Below, one piece after another: positions 1 to 13,436 of a DNA stretch of 64,000 nucleotides. Each line of letters opens with the position of its first letter. Position 1 is the stretch's first letter. The position numbers were made by a program, and so were the translations under genes. Source of the DNA: Onchocerca lupi. Its lineage: Eukaryota > Nematoda > Chromadorea > Rhabditida > Onchocercidae. The DNA is taken from contig JAOVVO010000334.1 in assembly GCA_028564675.1 (NCBI GenBank), positions 20,805-84,804 on the forward strand, given 5' to 3'. The notes under the pieces were generated by a model that searched no databases, was not told the origin of the DNA, and was given only the letters and a program-made list of their open reading frames with translations.

Positions 1-3000
1 AGTTCGATGACGTCTTGCTAAAAAGCTCTTCCCGTGCTAGTGGCACTTCCATAGCGAATGAGTTATCGCTATCACACACGCTCAGATTAGCACACATACA
101 CATCATCCATCTACATATAACATACATAGCCATCATTAATCAATCCGGAAGTGTCCAGCGTAAGGAGCGGATGCCGAGATGAGACTAACATGCGGCCAAG
201 TTGGCTTCTCAATTCAGCATTTGTGATGGATGGTGTCACAAGCAAGTGACGCACCATGGCAACATCACTGCAAGCAAGTCATCTTGCGCTGATAAGGGTG
301 CCGTGCCATACGCTGACAGATAAAAATCATGTTTGATAATCATTAGGATAAATATGTCCTTGTTCCAGCATGACAGTCTGTCTACAGGAAGAGTTGTGCC
401 TCCCCATTTCCCCTTAATGAACAATACTTAATCAACCCGAGATTTATTATTTTGCAGATTTATCCGCTTAAACTGAAGTTATCTGTATAGTTATAAACAA
501 GCAGACGAAAAACAAATCGGTGTGGTGAAGCGAGTTTTTCACTCTCCTACAACGTAGATGTCTGGGATGCAAACACACGCATTTGGACAACTTTCAATTG
601 CTTCCATAGATATTCAACCAGTCAGTAATGAAAAATAAAGCTATTGGTTCACGATTATTAGTGTGTATCGAGATTTTGGAAACTTTTAGAAGCATCTAAT
701 AGATCTGTAGACTTTTTGAAGATGCAGAATTGATTTGTTATTTCGAATTCTTTCTTCTTTCATTCATCGAAACTTTCAATTTCTTGCTGAAAAAGCTCGT
801 TTCCATGTTTTGAAAATAAAGAAGCAAGGAATAAAAAAAACAAAGTTCATCGTTTTACAGACATTTCAATTTCCGGAAGTTCTTATGGAGCAATGATATC
901 AGTAATACCATAGCTATCAAATAATTTAACAGTTGAACAATAATATAAACTGTCACTGTTGTCATTTCAAGTTATCATTCCTGCTGTGCTGTATCCTGTT
1001 TTTTGGTGCAACCCATCATTTCATCTTTTGCAAGAATTTCAAAGAGGAATGCATCAAAAACCATTGCCACTGCTGCTTGCTAAAAAGACAATTGATTTTA
1101 TATTTGAGAACTGATAAAATTTTTCATGGCTGATCGAACCTATCAGAACAAACTTTCTCGTCAACTAACCTTTACAAATTCATCGCATATAAAAAAAAAA
1201 AAAAAAGATAATTTTTGTAATTGATTAATTGTATTTAACCGCTTGGAAAGTCAAAGTAACGGTGCAATTTATTCTTTAAAGATTGTTGCCAACTATTAAA
1301 AAATGGAACCAACAGATACCAAACATGTCTCAGAACGTAAGAAGCCTTGGCATGATACTTCATATCTTGTAGCAGTAATGCAAGATGTATATGTCATGAT
1401 GATGAATTCATCTGCTTGATTGGATGCACCAAAAAATCTCGAAACGGTTAGCGAATTTCGCAGTCTCCTTGTGTCCTTGGTGATTACATAAAAATTCTTT
1501 GTTGCATCTATTAAAGAAAAAAAAATTTGAATTTTAATATTTCTGACTAAAGCTTTGGGATTTAGATCTGAAAACTATTACAACGTAGAATTTTCAGTTC
1601 TTTTCAGAGAAGCGAACTGATATTTAGAGTGATCGAGATAAAATATTTCTGAAATTTATTCACCAGATTTTTCTGTTAATAGATTCCACAGCGCAACTTT
1701 TCGTCTTAATCCAATTTGAACTACAATAACAATGATTAAAGACTCTAATTCATTCAATGCAAAAAGAAAAAATTTCAAGATTAAAAATTAATAGGAAATT
1801 CAATCGTTTTTGCTATTTTATATACTGGCCCCTGAAATTCTCAATCATCCAGAAGAATCTGGAACTTTGAAATGTAAAAAATAAAAAAATCCATCACAGA
1901 AATAAATAACTTTTATCCTTTCTGTTATTTATGATCACAGTGAGTTTTCAAGTAGTTTATGAAAGGCCATCAAAACTAAATGTGAGACCTATAAGGGCCT
2001 CAATCAAAATAGTCATTAAAAAGAGAACTGATATGGACTGAGAGACACAATATCGTCAAGACAAGATTCCTTATTTTTATGAAATATGGTACAAATCAAA
2101 TACATACATCATTTCTCTGATTTCGAATCATTCTGAAAGGAGAAAGTGTAGACAATGTGAAATTACTAATGCTATTAAAAAAAAAAAAAAAAAAAAAGAG
2201 GTGATAAGAAATAATGTGATAATGCTTTAACTTTGCAAAATGAGGAGCTGGTAATACTAATACTTTAACTTGTCAAAAATAGTATGTACTTAGATAAGAA
2301 TCAGATAAAAACAGGAACTGTTACTAAAATGGCACTTCTTGGATTTGATTTGATAATGCAAGATAAATATTTTTCAATTACTTTTGTCCAAGTTCATTTC
2401 AGAATCGAATTGGGCTCAAGACTTTTGCAACATCATAATATAATATGCAAAAGCTGCTTTATGCTCAACCAGAGTGGAGAAAATACCACAAGAAGAATTG
2501 GAAAATAGCAATAAAAGAATAATTATCATGAAAAAAAAATTAATCCTAAAACATGCTGCATTCTGAAAAATAATAACTCATATATAGATTTCTTAACTCA
2601 TTGATTCTACTGCACTTTTAAATCATTTCTTTTATCATCTTTTTTGTAGCGGAAAATTAAATGAACGCAGGAAGTTCTGGGAGAATTATAAGAATATGCA
2701 TGTACCCACTTCGTTTAACATTATATGCAGATTCAGATCGAATGAGTTTACCTATTTTACAATTCAATGATTATTAGCTTATAATGGAAATGGACTGCAC
2801 CTCGCAGAAATCTTCAACTATAATACAAGAATAATGACTTCAGCCATTGATATCTCCATTTTAATCTGTCACTGTTCCATTTGTCACGGCGTAGGGGTCA
2901 ATTATACCAACAGCTCCGCATAGTTTGGCCAAAACCAAAATTACTTAACGATAAAAGCACCTAAACATAGATAATAATGATGCAATATCGCATGACTGGA

Positions 3001-4131
3001 GAGCTTAAGTTTGGTTAGTTACTCATACTACTGGGATTTTATCACAATAAGCCTCATGCGAAAAACCCGCTCAAATAAAACGTATTCTCAACAGGAGCAC
3101 ATGAGTCTTGTTCTCTTCGAATTACGACTGAATTACCACAAAATAATTTTATAAATTAGATTTATCTTCAAGTAAATCTTATACCCGACCATGTTTTCAA
3201 GTTGAAGGATGTAATTCGTACAAATAAAAATATACATGATTGCTAAGTGCTATTTTGCTCATTTCAGTTAAACAATCGTTATCGAAAATTGCAAAAGTGA
3301 GAATATGATGAACTGCGAGAAATAAAATCAGATTAGTTAATCTAGAAAGATAAATATTTGTTTCATTGACTTTTCTCAAGAAAGAGGAATCACTACTTGC
3401 TTGCAAAATTAAGCGTAGAAAAATGCAAAAACATTGAGAACATTAACGAAAGCAATAAAAGCATTACACAGTATTAGTTCCAAATCAAATAAAAACTTGA
3501 GGTATAAATGCAAAGGTATCCTTCATGCACACATCACTTTGTTTTTTATATACTCATTTTTTAAATACAATTTATATCAAGAGAAAAAAGTCCTAATACC
3601 GTCAATATCTAATCAAAAATATTTCTGATGTCAATATATCTGCATAAAGACTTGCGGAAAGTATATATGTAGGGAAGGAAATACCATTAGCATTTAAGAC
3701 TGAAGATAAAACTAAAGGAATCTAATTTTTGGAAAAAAATAAATACACATTACTTCATGATGACTTAAATAATTTAGCATAAAGACATCTTGTGCAATTT
3801 AAACTTACAGAATTTGGAAAATTTTCCTCATTTACTGGTTGGAAAATGAACTTTTCTTAAAAAAGAACTTGATCTGTCCAAAAAATTACCCATTCAAGCA
3901 AATGAGGTATGGGGATACTCGTTCATACAGACCAAAAGTGAGCAACATGAACGAATCATTAAAGATTAAACTTGAAAAAGAAGTATAAAAAGCATATTCC
4001 GAAGATCTAATAGCCAACTATTACCACTTTCGCTGATGAATCAAATAACTAATTTATATTACATATAAACTAATAGTAAACACATTCTATACACAGTATA
4101 GATAAAAAAATATAAATAGATTCAAGCAGAA
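1..4131. other. Gene-free flank, no supported gene
   Basis: I see no coding exon with good splice sites or a recognisable protein here. It is AT-rich, with poly(A) runs near 1190 and 2180. The short open frames (for example 933-1133 and 2284-2508) have no recognisable motif and no paired splice signals. The last bases are presumably the 3' UTR and downstream region of the trehalose-6-phosphate synthase gene that ends at 4132 on the minus strand; I saw no clear AATAAA signal there. Confidence 0.5.
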
Positions 4132-7100
4132 TTATTCCTCATCATCATCATCTCCCTGTGGCCGAATTGTGATTTCGCGCACAGTTGCATTTGCCATCGC
4201 ACCAAGTAAGACCTTTAACGTAGCAGTTTCATAATTTGGAGAATTGAAAGGAAGTGTTGATTCCGAATCTAATATCTTGAAGTTTTCTGACCGCTTGAAT
4301 TAGCATATATGAAAATTTGATTCTTTCGAGTCTCAAAATATGATAACTAGATTAATGTTGTTAATACTGTAACTTGTAAATGGACAACAAAATTAAGAAA
4401 TCATACTTCCGGGCAAGAAACGAAAACATAGTGATCGTTCTCATATGTTCCGCAAAGCAATCGTACTTTTTCTTGCAACTGAGGATTTGTTGTGACCCAA
4501 ATTGTATAAACATTCATTGGTGAACAAATTAGACATTCCTCAAGCATCGGTAAATCGGTTTCAGAGTCCCCACAAACCAAAATTTTACCACAATTTAATT
4601 TTAATCCCATTTTCGATTTGATTAAACGAATCCCATGACCTTTATTAAAAATACGACCAGAAATCTTCGCCTAAAAAAGAAATAGAAAAGTAAAAAAGAA
4701 ACTACAATTCAACGATAGAAAGCTAACCATTTCAGCTGGGTTTACCAAGAATGAATGTGCCAGGCAAAATTATCTCGGAGAAATTAGAATTTAAGAATTT
4801 TTAGCAATTGAAATGTGGGTAATTGAACATAAATTAAAGTTCTTTTTAAAAAGCAATCTGCTCTAAATATATGTGTAATCAATTATGCATTATACAGTCA
4901 ATTATGAGAAATATGTATGACGCAGTCCATTAGCATAAAGAGTCGACAATAAAATCAAAAATTACCGTCGCACTATTGATCTCTGACAATGCTACTTTCG
5001 TGAAAATTTTCAAATCGAATTCACCCTCTCGTAATGCCAATGTTGCCGACGTAGGATCTACTTTGTTTACTATTTTACATACTGCTTGATATCTGAAAAC
5101 ATTACAGCAAAAAAATTCATTTAATTCGATCTCTCATGAGTTTATATTTCCACGAACGTTTAAAGCGAATATTTATTAATTAACGGCTAGCATAAGTTTA
5201 GTTCATAAGCGGTTCTTGAAAAAAGAAATTAAAAAACGAACAAAAGAGATGAGCGATGTTTAGGAACTGAATAGTTGACATCCTGCCGAGCGATTGTAAT
5301 ATGTCCATAATGTCTCTGTAGACCCGAACCAATCCACGTGAAATTACGATATTCCGGTTGTTCAAGTAATTCTTCCAACTGAAATATATTCACATTAAAC
5401 TCTCATAATTTGATTCAAATATCTCATTTTAATCGTGAACTATTCTTCATACTCTTTCAAAGACATTCGTTAGCAAAGCCAGATCAGCATCATTAACACT
5501 ATCATCTTTGAATTGCAGAGATGGGTTCAAATACCACTCACGACCAGCAGATGCACCATATGCATAGTAGCCTTAAAAATATTTCAATAAGCAAAAACGA
5601 AGTCTAAAGAAATATTTAAAACCAATTCATAACGACGGCTGCTATAAAATTCAGAATTTTTGATCCATATTAAAAAAAAAAAAAAAAAAGGAAAAAAAAG
5701 CATCTACCCTCTGGCATTGTGCTGACGTCCAAAACACCAATATGCATCAAAGGTGATGTAGTAACAATGGCACAAAACTGAGCACAGCGTCGAGCGAATT
5801 GCGCCTGAAGATTTTTATTTATTACGAATATGTCTCATTTATTCATAACTTTAAGAAAAGACAAACAAAAAAAGAAACAATTATGCTAATCTTCAAAACA
5901 CTAACATACACCAAATGTGTTGTCACAGAAGATTTATAATTGACATAAACAATATCCAAGAAGTATTAAATTTAAAAGTACTTGAATGACGGCAGAATAT
6001 GCTGGCTGAATGCTGGCTGGGTAAGAACATGAATACGATTTCAATGTACCATCACGATCAGTAAAGAAATGTTGAAAATGATCACCTTCAGTCAGTAAGG
6101 CAAATGCCTTATTAACTTCATCAACGAAAGCTGTTTGTCCAGCAGGATGATAGCTCCCAAGAGTCTGAAAAATGATATAATAGTCAGAGTTAGTAATGAA
6201 AAGAAATAAACTACAACCAAGCATAAATATTGAAAATTCAAGTTCGAAATTAACCATAACGAACTGCTCCACATTATTGATTTCATCGCTTTGAATAAAT
6301 CTGAGGAACTCGAGATCGTTTTCTAATTCAGCAAGTTCATTTGTTATATCAAATTTTGCAGTCAAATGTTGACTACCCTCATCTGAATCATCACCAGCTG
6401 CTGCAGTCTCCAAAATCAGAGTGTGCGTATCAGGAATACATGAGTTTTCAAGCGATGCCTACAACAAATTAATTACTCCATCATTTGTGACATAAGAAAT
6501 ATGCTCTTAGAGAAAGAACATTTAAAAAAAAAACCATTTAAATATTTATAATGCAGATATTAGAATACAAAAGCACTGGCTTGTATAGTTATTACAGTGC
6601 ATAAGACTTCGGCAGGAAAAACTTTACCTTCGCATTTTCGAGTGAAACAGAGAAATGGGCCCGAATTGCAATACCCTTCAAAACCCGTTCAGCAATTTGT
6701 CGACGCACCTGACATGTTTTATCCATGAGTTGATAAAAATCAGCCAGAAGTTTTACCTGAATATTAGGTACACGTATAGAATACAAATTATTAAATTAAA
6801 TAAAATAGAAATTCACAGAGCATTTTAACACAAAAAAGAGAATTATGGTAACCAAATAAATCAATATGAGTATAGATATGTTTAAGGCGAATAAGCGTTT
6901 CAGTAATACCTACCTCAGTAAGTCTAATTACTTCATGAGTCCACGAAGGATCTAAGAAGGCTGTACTCCATTCATCGATATCATGACTCATTAGATACTG
7001 ATTCAGAAGAATCCCATGATCATGCCTTTCCTCCAGAGATTCTGTTGCAGCTTTGTAAAAGCAATCCGCAAATATCTAAATTATGTAGTATTCAGAAATG

Positions 7101-10100
7101 ATGAAATATAAATCAGTGAAAAGAGAACTGATTCTCAAAATCATTTTCTAAAATCTCATGTTTCCAAAGATATGAAATTTCAATACTTTTTTTTTAGAAA
7201 TAATTAACAACCCAACATATCATCAAATATAAAACCAAAAACATAAATTTTGAAGGAAATTAATTGACTGCCTGACCTCGGTATTAGTGACATCTTCGAC
7301 TCGATAGTAACACTGTCTGTCCTGAGCATAAAAACCAGCATTACCCAACTGCACTTCAGTCCCTGCTCCCGATGAAAGTATGAGTGCAGCTCCAGGATTA
7401 CAAATCAACATTTCTTTTGCCACCAGATTCATGCCATCTTTAATCGGCGTCACGACACCAACATCCATTGCCAAATAATGAGCTACCAATTTAGCTCGCG
7501 GCAAACCTATAGCAAAACTCTACAAAATATAAAGAAAGAAAATTCTACATAAACAATAATAAAGCAAATGAAATTAACAACTATATAAATAATCCAATAC
7601 CATCCATATTGAATTTTACAGGTTTCCAGTTAGGGAACTTTTTGCAAGGAAATGCAGCATTCACATCATTAACGATTTTCAAGCAATTATCTTGGTAGAT
7701 CCGATACGATTCAACGGATCGCCGATTACTCACTGCTACTTGATACAAAAGATCCAATCCAATGCGTTCCGGATATTTTTCAAAATAACGTTTCCACGCC
7801 TGGAATATATTAGTTTATTTTGATGAAAAGTTAACATATCATTCTAAAAATTACCTGCACAGTATTGGATTCAAGGAAAGAACGACATGGAAATGAAGGG
7901 TTAGAAGAGAATAAAATGATTAAGCATAATTTTTCTAATTCCACTCGTAAAATGAACCAAAAAAAGGTACTCGACTGATCAATAGTGTATTTTGCACATT
8001 GTTAGGAGTCACTATATTTTAGCAAACATAATTTCCATAAACGAACCTTAAGCTTTTCAGCGATACCCTTCGTATAATCGAATCGTTCCACAGAAAAAAA
8101 AATGCAGCCCTTACAGGATCCAGCAGAAAGGAGCTTAAAAAATTTATATTGAAACAGGATAAGACCTAGAAGCAATAAAAATAAAATAATTTCAAGCAAT
8201 AAATTCACCTCTTTTCGTATTTCAGTTGCAAGTTTTGTGGTTGCTGGATTTTTTACAATGCTCACGAAATCTTCGTTTTTGATTGATACAGGGAAAACAC
8301 CCAATGAACAAGTGAAATTCTAAAAAAATTCGGTCGAAATAATCATTCGAGAGTTTTCAGCCTGTGTAGATTCACAAGTGTTATTTTTTGCTATTCAAAA
8401 AACTTCGCTTTTGACCGATATAGAAAAACCTAATGAGGAAATAAAACATTAAAACAAAAAAGCTCTCTCAATAAAACTACCAAATGACTACATAACCAAA
8501 GACAGAATAAGAGTATACAAATAATTACTTCATGAGTGACAGTGAATATGTCAACTGTACTTTCATACTGAATTCGGGCACGCAATATATGTTTTTTCAC
8601 CAATTCTACATACTTCTGACGGTCCCGATGAGTTTGAAAACCAACCTGTGCATAAAGTCTTTTACATATCATTCAAATAGCACGCTTCTTAAACATTCAC
8701 TGCATCGGTGCGATACAGTGTTTAAAAAACAGAAATTTCTTAATTACTTCAAAAACTATTCGAAAACTACAATGTGCACAGATGGAAAAAAGCGGAACGA
8801 ATATCATAAATGGTAACTCGCTTGATATTTTCCTGCTTTTATACGATTCCAAGGCACAAAGTGTGTTCAGTTAACTGACTTTTGTGAATCGAAGTAAGGC
8901 TCGCATTATTGGTTCTGCAACGATACGATATTTCGTCATCCAGTTGTCTGGGGGTTGGAACGGGATATGCAGGAAAAATCCGACCTAAATGAGTCATAAA
9001 TTAACCGTATTTATTACCAGAATAAACTTAACAAAATTGTGTTGCAATTATGACTCAATTTAACATACCGCCTACCTCTAGATTACTATCTAAACTTCTC
9101 ATCATTTGTCCTGTGAGCATTAAGTGATAGTCGTGGATCCAGATGAAATCCTGCGGTCGGCTATTCCGCACAGCATTAATTCCAAACTGATAATTAACTC
9201 TAACATAAGCACACCAATGTTCTCGAAGTATCTGCAGAGTTGAAGAACATTAAAATATTAAAAGAACTTGGAACATTAAAAAGAAAAAAAAAGTAACATT
9301 TTCAATACAAAGACAAGCAAAAATAATTTTGACGATGCCTGGAATAATGACCTGAAAAACAATTGCATCCAAACCTGTTCATCATCGTAATCTTTAACAA
9401 TATATTCCGGCAAATTGTGCAGTGCAGGCCAGAGTAAACCATTGCTGATGCCGCCATAATATGTATTATAATCCTCTTGATTTACAATTACCGGATTCAA
9501 TTGATAGTTCGATTTATTGTAATCATGCAACACCGAAAGTAAAGACATCTCGCGCCTGAATTAAACACATTGAGACTGATGCACTTTTTTAACGTACAAA
9601 ATCCTTAAAAACTAATAATTTCTCATTCCATTTTGCACTTAGATTTTTCCGTTTCATTTCACCACTTCCAATCTCATCCGTATCATTTTTTCCATTTCTC
9701 CTTTTTTAAAGCTGTTATTTCCTATTTTTTCCAGCTTTGATCTCTTAAAATATATCATCTTTTATCCCAATTCTAACCAACACGATCAAGAATAACTATT
9801 ATCTATTATTACTTAGCATTTCAGGTTTATAAAAAAAATTACTTACTCTACGTCCTGTTCATTCTCTGTTAATGTATTCGTTTTCGGGTCATCACCCAAA
9901 ACATGGAAGATTTCTCCGGCATTGGCCTGCCGAAGAAGTGGCAATCCCAGTGAATTGGTGGAAGGCGGTGCCTAAAAATTGAGATAGTTAAAAACTTGAT
10001 TCAAAAATTCGTTCATTTCTAATAATTACAATAATGACACTTTGTGATCTAATATAGATAATCTGCAAAGGACAGTACATGATCTTCAGAAAGTCGTCTA

Positions 10101-13093
10101 GCAGCTCCTTGCAAATTCATTCCAATATTCGCAAGCCATATATTTTCTTTATCGACACTCATTACTGGATCAACACAGGCTACCAATCCACCACTTCCTT
10201 GTTGAATCTCCCAGCTACCACTTATTTTGCGTTTTATCGATACCGGTGGCGCATTTGAAACATTGATTACACGTTGCTGAAAAAAAATGCATGATATCTT
10301 CCAAATTTATCATTTAATCCTGAAAAATTACGAGATTTATCAATTATACAGAAAAATAATTTCATATAATCTTATGTGTTTTTCTTCATTTTGATTTACT
10401 TAATTCGGAATTATCCGTAACATCTTATTCTACCACGACAAACAACTATTCCCTGCAGAGTTTATCAAGAGCTTTATCAGACAAGACTCCAAGAAAACGC
10501 AATCAATGAACATCTCCAATTTCGAGTCACCATTTTTCCTTTACAACTTACAATGAGGAAAATTTTCATCCATACGGAAAAGAATTAAACAACTGGAGCC
10601 TAAAAATTGGTTTGCAGCATTTTTTATTCTAATCATATAAAATTTTTGAAAAACTCAAACCTCCGAAAACAAATATATGAACAAAGAACCTTGTGATGAG
10701 AAATATCGGTCAGACCACCTCCAGCGTGTGCATCGTTTTCAGCTGCCTCATCAAATTCAAGTTCCGATAAATTTAAATTTTCAATGGATCCTTGAATGCT
10801 GGACCTTCGCGAGCTTGCTCGACTTCGCATCATCTGTTATTTTATTACGATTTGAAATTAAAGAGGGACCGAAAGAAGCATAACTAATCTAGAAATAATT
10901 AAAATGATAAAAATTAACCTGTAAATGGCGATATTTTTCCCCAAAACGTTTGGCATGGATTCCAAGCATACTTTGTCGAACACCAGGAACAGCTGCATAC
11001 AATTCCCTAAAAAAAATACCGGAAATACATTTAGCTGAAAATCCGAGCGTTACTATCGATACACAACGTAATGCGAGGAAGAACAAATCCCCTCTCACTG
11101 AAAAATTCAAATGAAGCCAATTATAACCGTAAACGGCTTTTACTGTTGTTGACATCGTACAGTGCCAGGGCGAACAATAAGGCATCACGATAATGGGTAC
11201 CAGCCGACAGATCCGAGTCATATATCAACGGAACGGCAAAACGCCAGAATGCGACCGAATTGTAGCCCAAACTCGATAAAAAATAATCAAACATGGGATC
11301 ATATGATTTCGTATAAGCTAAGCAAAATTCGAGAACCAAAAGTAAACCCTAAAATATATTCTTTTTTATAAGTTTAACAAAATCAAAGAAATTATAATTT
11401 GAATAGTTGGAGATGCAGTCATTCAGTTAATAAAGTCCTCTTTTCATAATTCAAAAATTTCGAAAATTCAGTATCTCGGAACCTGAAATGCAATTTCAGA
11501 AAATTTGTCCCGAGCTCGCCATCGGTTTCTCAAGATTACTGAACATTCGCGAAGGAAATCGTCGATTGCACCGGCATTCGGAATAGCTTCGTCCATCTTC
11601 AGCAAAACTTTCTCCATTTCCTAAAAAATTTTCATAATAAAGAAGAAATACTAGTACAGCAAAGAAAAGATCAGTCTGCAATTTGCAAAAATCCATTTTA
11701 TGAATAAGTTTAATTAACACTAGATCGATTCTAATCATAACCACCAGATCTGCAACTTTACATATTCAGTTTCACAGCTAAAAAAATCGATTGCAGAATT
11801 TCATCATTTGCTATGACTGAAATTTTAATAAAGCCCTTTCATAAATCAATAGAAAGCAAAAGTTTGCATAATAAATTTGCATACACGAATGTTTTAACAC
11901 TCACTGAAATCCGAGGTGAGTTCTATTTATGATAAAGTTTAAAGCCATTCTATTCCTCCTCTTCCTTGCATTTTTTGATGAGAAAATAAAGACTGATGTG
12001 TTGTACAAAAGCATTAGAAATAAAAGCTTACTTGCCGAACCCTTTCGACACAATTTGTATCATTTCTAAGAGTTTGAGCAGATCGTTGAAATGGACGGTC
12101 AGCCAAAACTTGAGTGATAGATTGGTTATCCTGTTCCTCACAATCTAGTCCGAAAAATGTGCAATCTTCGGGTTTATTTAATTCTGGCATCAGGTTGACA
12201 ACCTCTCCAGTGGGCAATGTTTTCGTTATCAGTTTGACTCGCATCTCGTTACTTTTGTTTTCTGATCGCACATGATTGTTCGCTTTCTGATTGTCGCTAC
12301 AATTTCAATTTTTGAAAAATCAAATATCTAGTTTTATCAGTTACCGATACCGAGATGCTTAGCTAATACTTTGTGCCATGGCATAATGTATGAAATTCAT
12401 GGCTTCACATTTCAAATCCAGACCACAACATGCAAAGGAGAACTGCCAATTAAATACAGATACGTACGAAACATCAGTCTGATTTTAAACATGTTTTGAA
12501 AAAACTCTGCATCCGGTTCCATTTCATATTTCGATTCGGATCATCGAATTCGAAATTGAGCATAGATTAATAGTTAAATGAACTAAGTAAGCAATAATAC
12601 ATCACCATTTTATGTGCCACTTTCAACATCTGTTAATAATCTTGTATGCAGCCAGCAACGAAAGATATTAGATTTAATACTTTTTCCAAAACCATAAAAA
12701 TGATACTAAACAATTTTAATCACTTAATTACTTTTATTAGGAAAAAAAATGATAGATATATCTTTCCCTAAAATTTGCTGTATAAATTATTCAAGTGCTT
12801 GCAGAAAAAGTGTGCTAAGCGACTTACTTATCAACGTCATTCGAAGATGTACATGAATCACAGGCACTATTCTCGTAATCTACCAAGTTCATTTTATTTT
12901 CCAAATCAGCAAGATTTTCAGGAAGTATTTCAGATCGTGACACACTGGAATGCGATGTCCTATCAATCTCTGATTCACTCAGTGCATTCGTTAATAATGC
13001 TTTATCTGGAATGTCGGTTGGTAGGTCATCCTTGTGCACATCTTCCGCCACTAATGGTCCGTCACTTACTACATGCCAGCTACTCTGATCCAT
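4132..13093 (-). CDS. tps: Trehalose-6-phosphate synthase (GT20 domain plus HAD phosphatase-like C-terminus)
   Basis: Family knowledge: GT20 enzymes transfer glucose from UDP-glucose to glucose-6-phosphate to make trehalose-6-phosphate, in the cytosol. I joined 26 coding exons (5' to 3': 12830-13093, 12033-12300, 11483-11621, 11133-11354, 10919-11008, 10690-10834, 10079-10277, 9847-9974, about 9378-9555, 9077-9231, 8874-8985, 8529-8645, 8209-8322, 8047-8133, 7620-7799, 7277-7519, 6917-7075, 6629-6757, 6255-6459, 5982-6163, 5708-5802, 5454-5571, about 5242-5372, 4966-5092, 4407-4670, 4132-4286), about 1,400 residues, close to C. elegans TPS-1. Seen in order: a Ser/Asp-rich N-terminus; GGLVACVDP (glycine loop); WIHDYHLM; GFFLHIPFQPPDNW; FQTHRDRQKY; SVERFDYTKGIAEKL; DVGVVTPIKDGMNLVAKE. 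The C-terminal half carries HAD motif I FTDRDGTLKSY (exon 5982-6163) and the late motif CGDSETDLPML (exon 4407-4670). It ends in an acidic GDDDDEE tail. The start is chosen because a splice acceptor lies 5 bases upstream. The exon near 5242-5372 has an ambiguous donor. Whether the HAD domain is an active phosphatase cannot be told from sequence. Confidence 0.95.
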
Positions 13094-13098
13094 ATCGC

Positions 13099-13116
13099 CT
13101 GGAAAAGGAATTTCGA
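13099..13116 (-). promoter_or_regulatory. Likely trans-splice acceptor of the trehalose-6-phosphate synthase mRNA
   Basis: On the minus strand a pyrimidine-rich stretch ending in CCTTTTCCAG stands 5 bases before the ATG at 13093. In nematodes an acceptor this close to the start codon usually receives a spliced leader. A short 5' UTR intron is the alternative. This site fixes the choice of start codon. Confidence 0.55.
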
Positions 13117-13364
13117 AATTCTGATGATATCAAGCATGGAAGTTTTCGGATACTTCAACATCAATTACATTCTTTTGCAGAATTTAACCGAAGTAAAAAA
13201 AGAAAGTTTCCAACAATGACCCATCACTGGTCTTGAAGAAGAAGACAACTAACAGAAAGCACGCATTCAGTATGTTGACAGCGCACAATGAATAGACAAA
13301 TGAAAGAAGACACTATCAGTACGTGAAGTGATAATAAGATGGTATCAGTTGTGGTGTGCTATCA

Positions 13365-13435
13365 TTATCAGCAGCAACAGCTGCAGCAGCATTAGTAGCA
13401 GCAGCGATTGCAGCGGCAGCAGTAAAAGCAGCACG
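13365..13435. repeat. GCA/CAG-rich low-complexity tract
   Basis: An imperfect run of GCA/GCG triplets upstream of the trehalose-6-phosphate synthase start. In one plus-strand frame it reads as alanines, in another as serines, in the third as a short glutamine run that hits a stop. No frame continues into a convincing exon, so I treat it as non-coding microsatellite-like sequence in the 5' flank of the gene. Confidence 0.6.
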
Positions 13436-13436
13436 A

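Noticed and set aside
933..1133. Cys-rich, signal-peptide-like 66-residue frame
   Set aside because: It opens from a TTG, has no acceptor or ATG at the right place, no poly(A) signal and no partner exon. The hydrophobic run is expected in AT-rich DNA.
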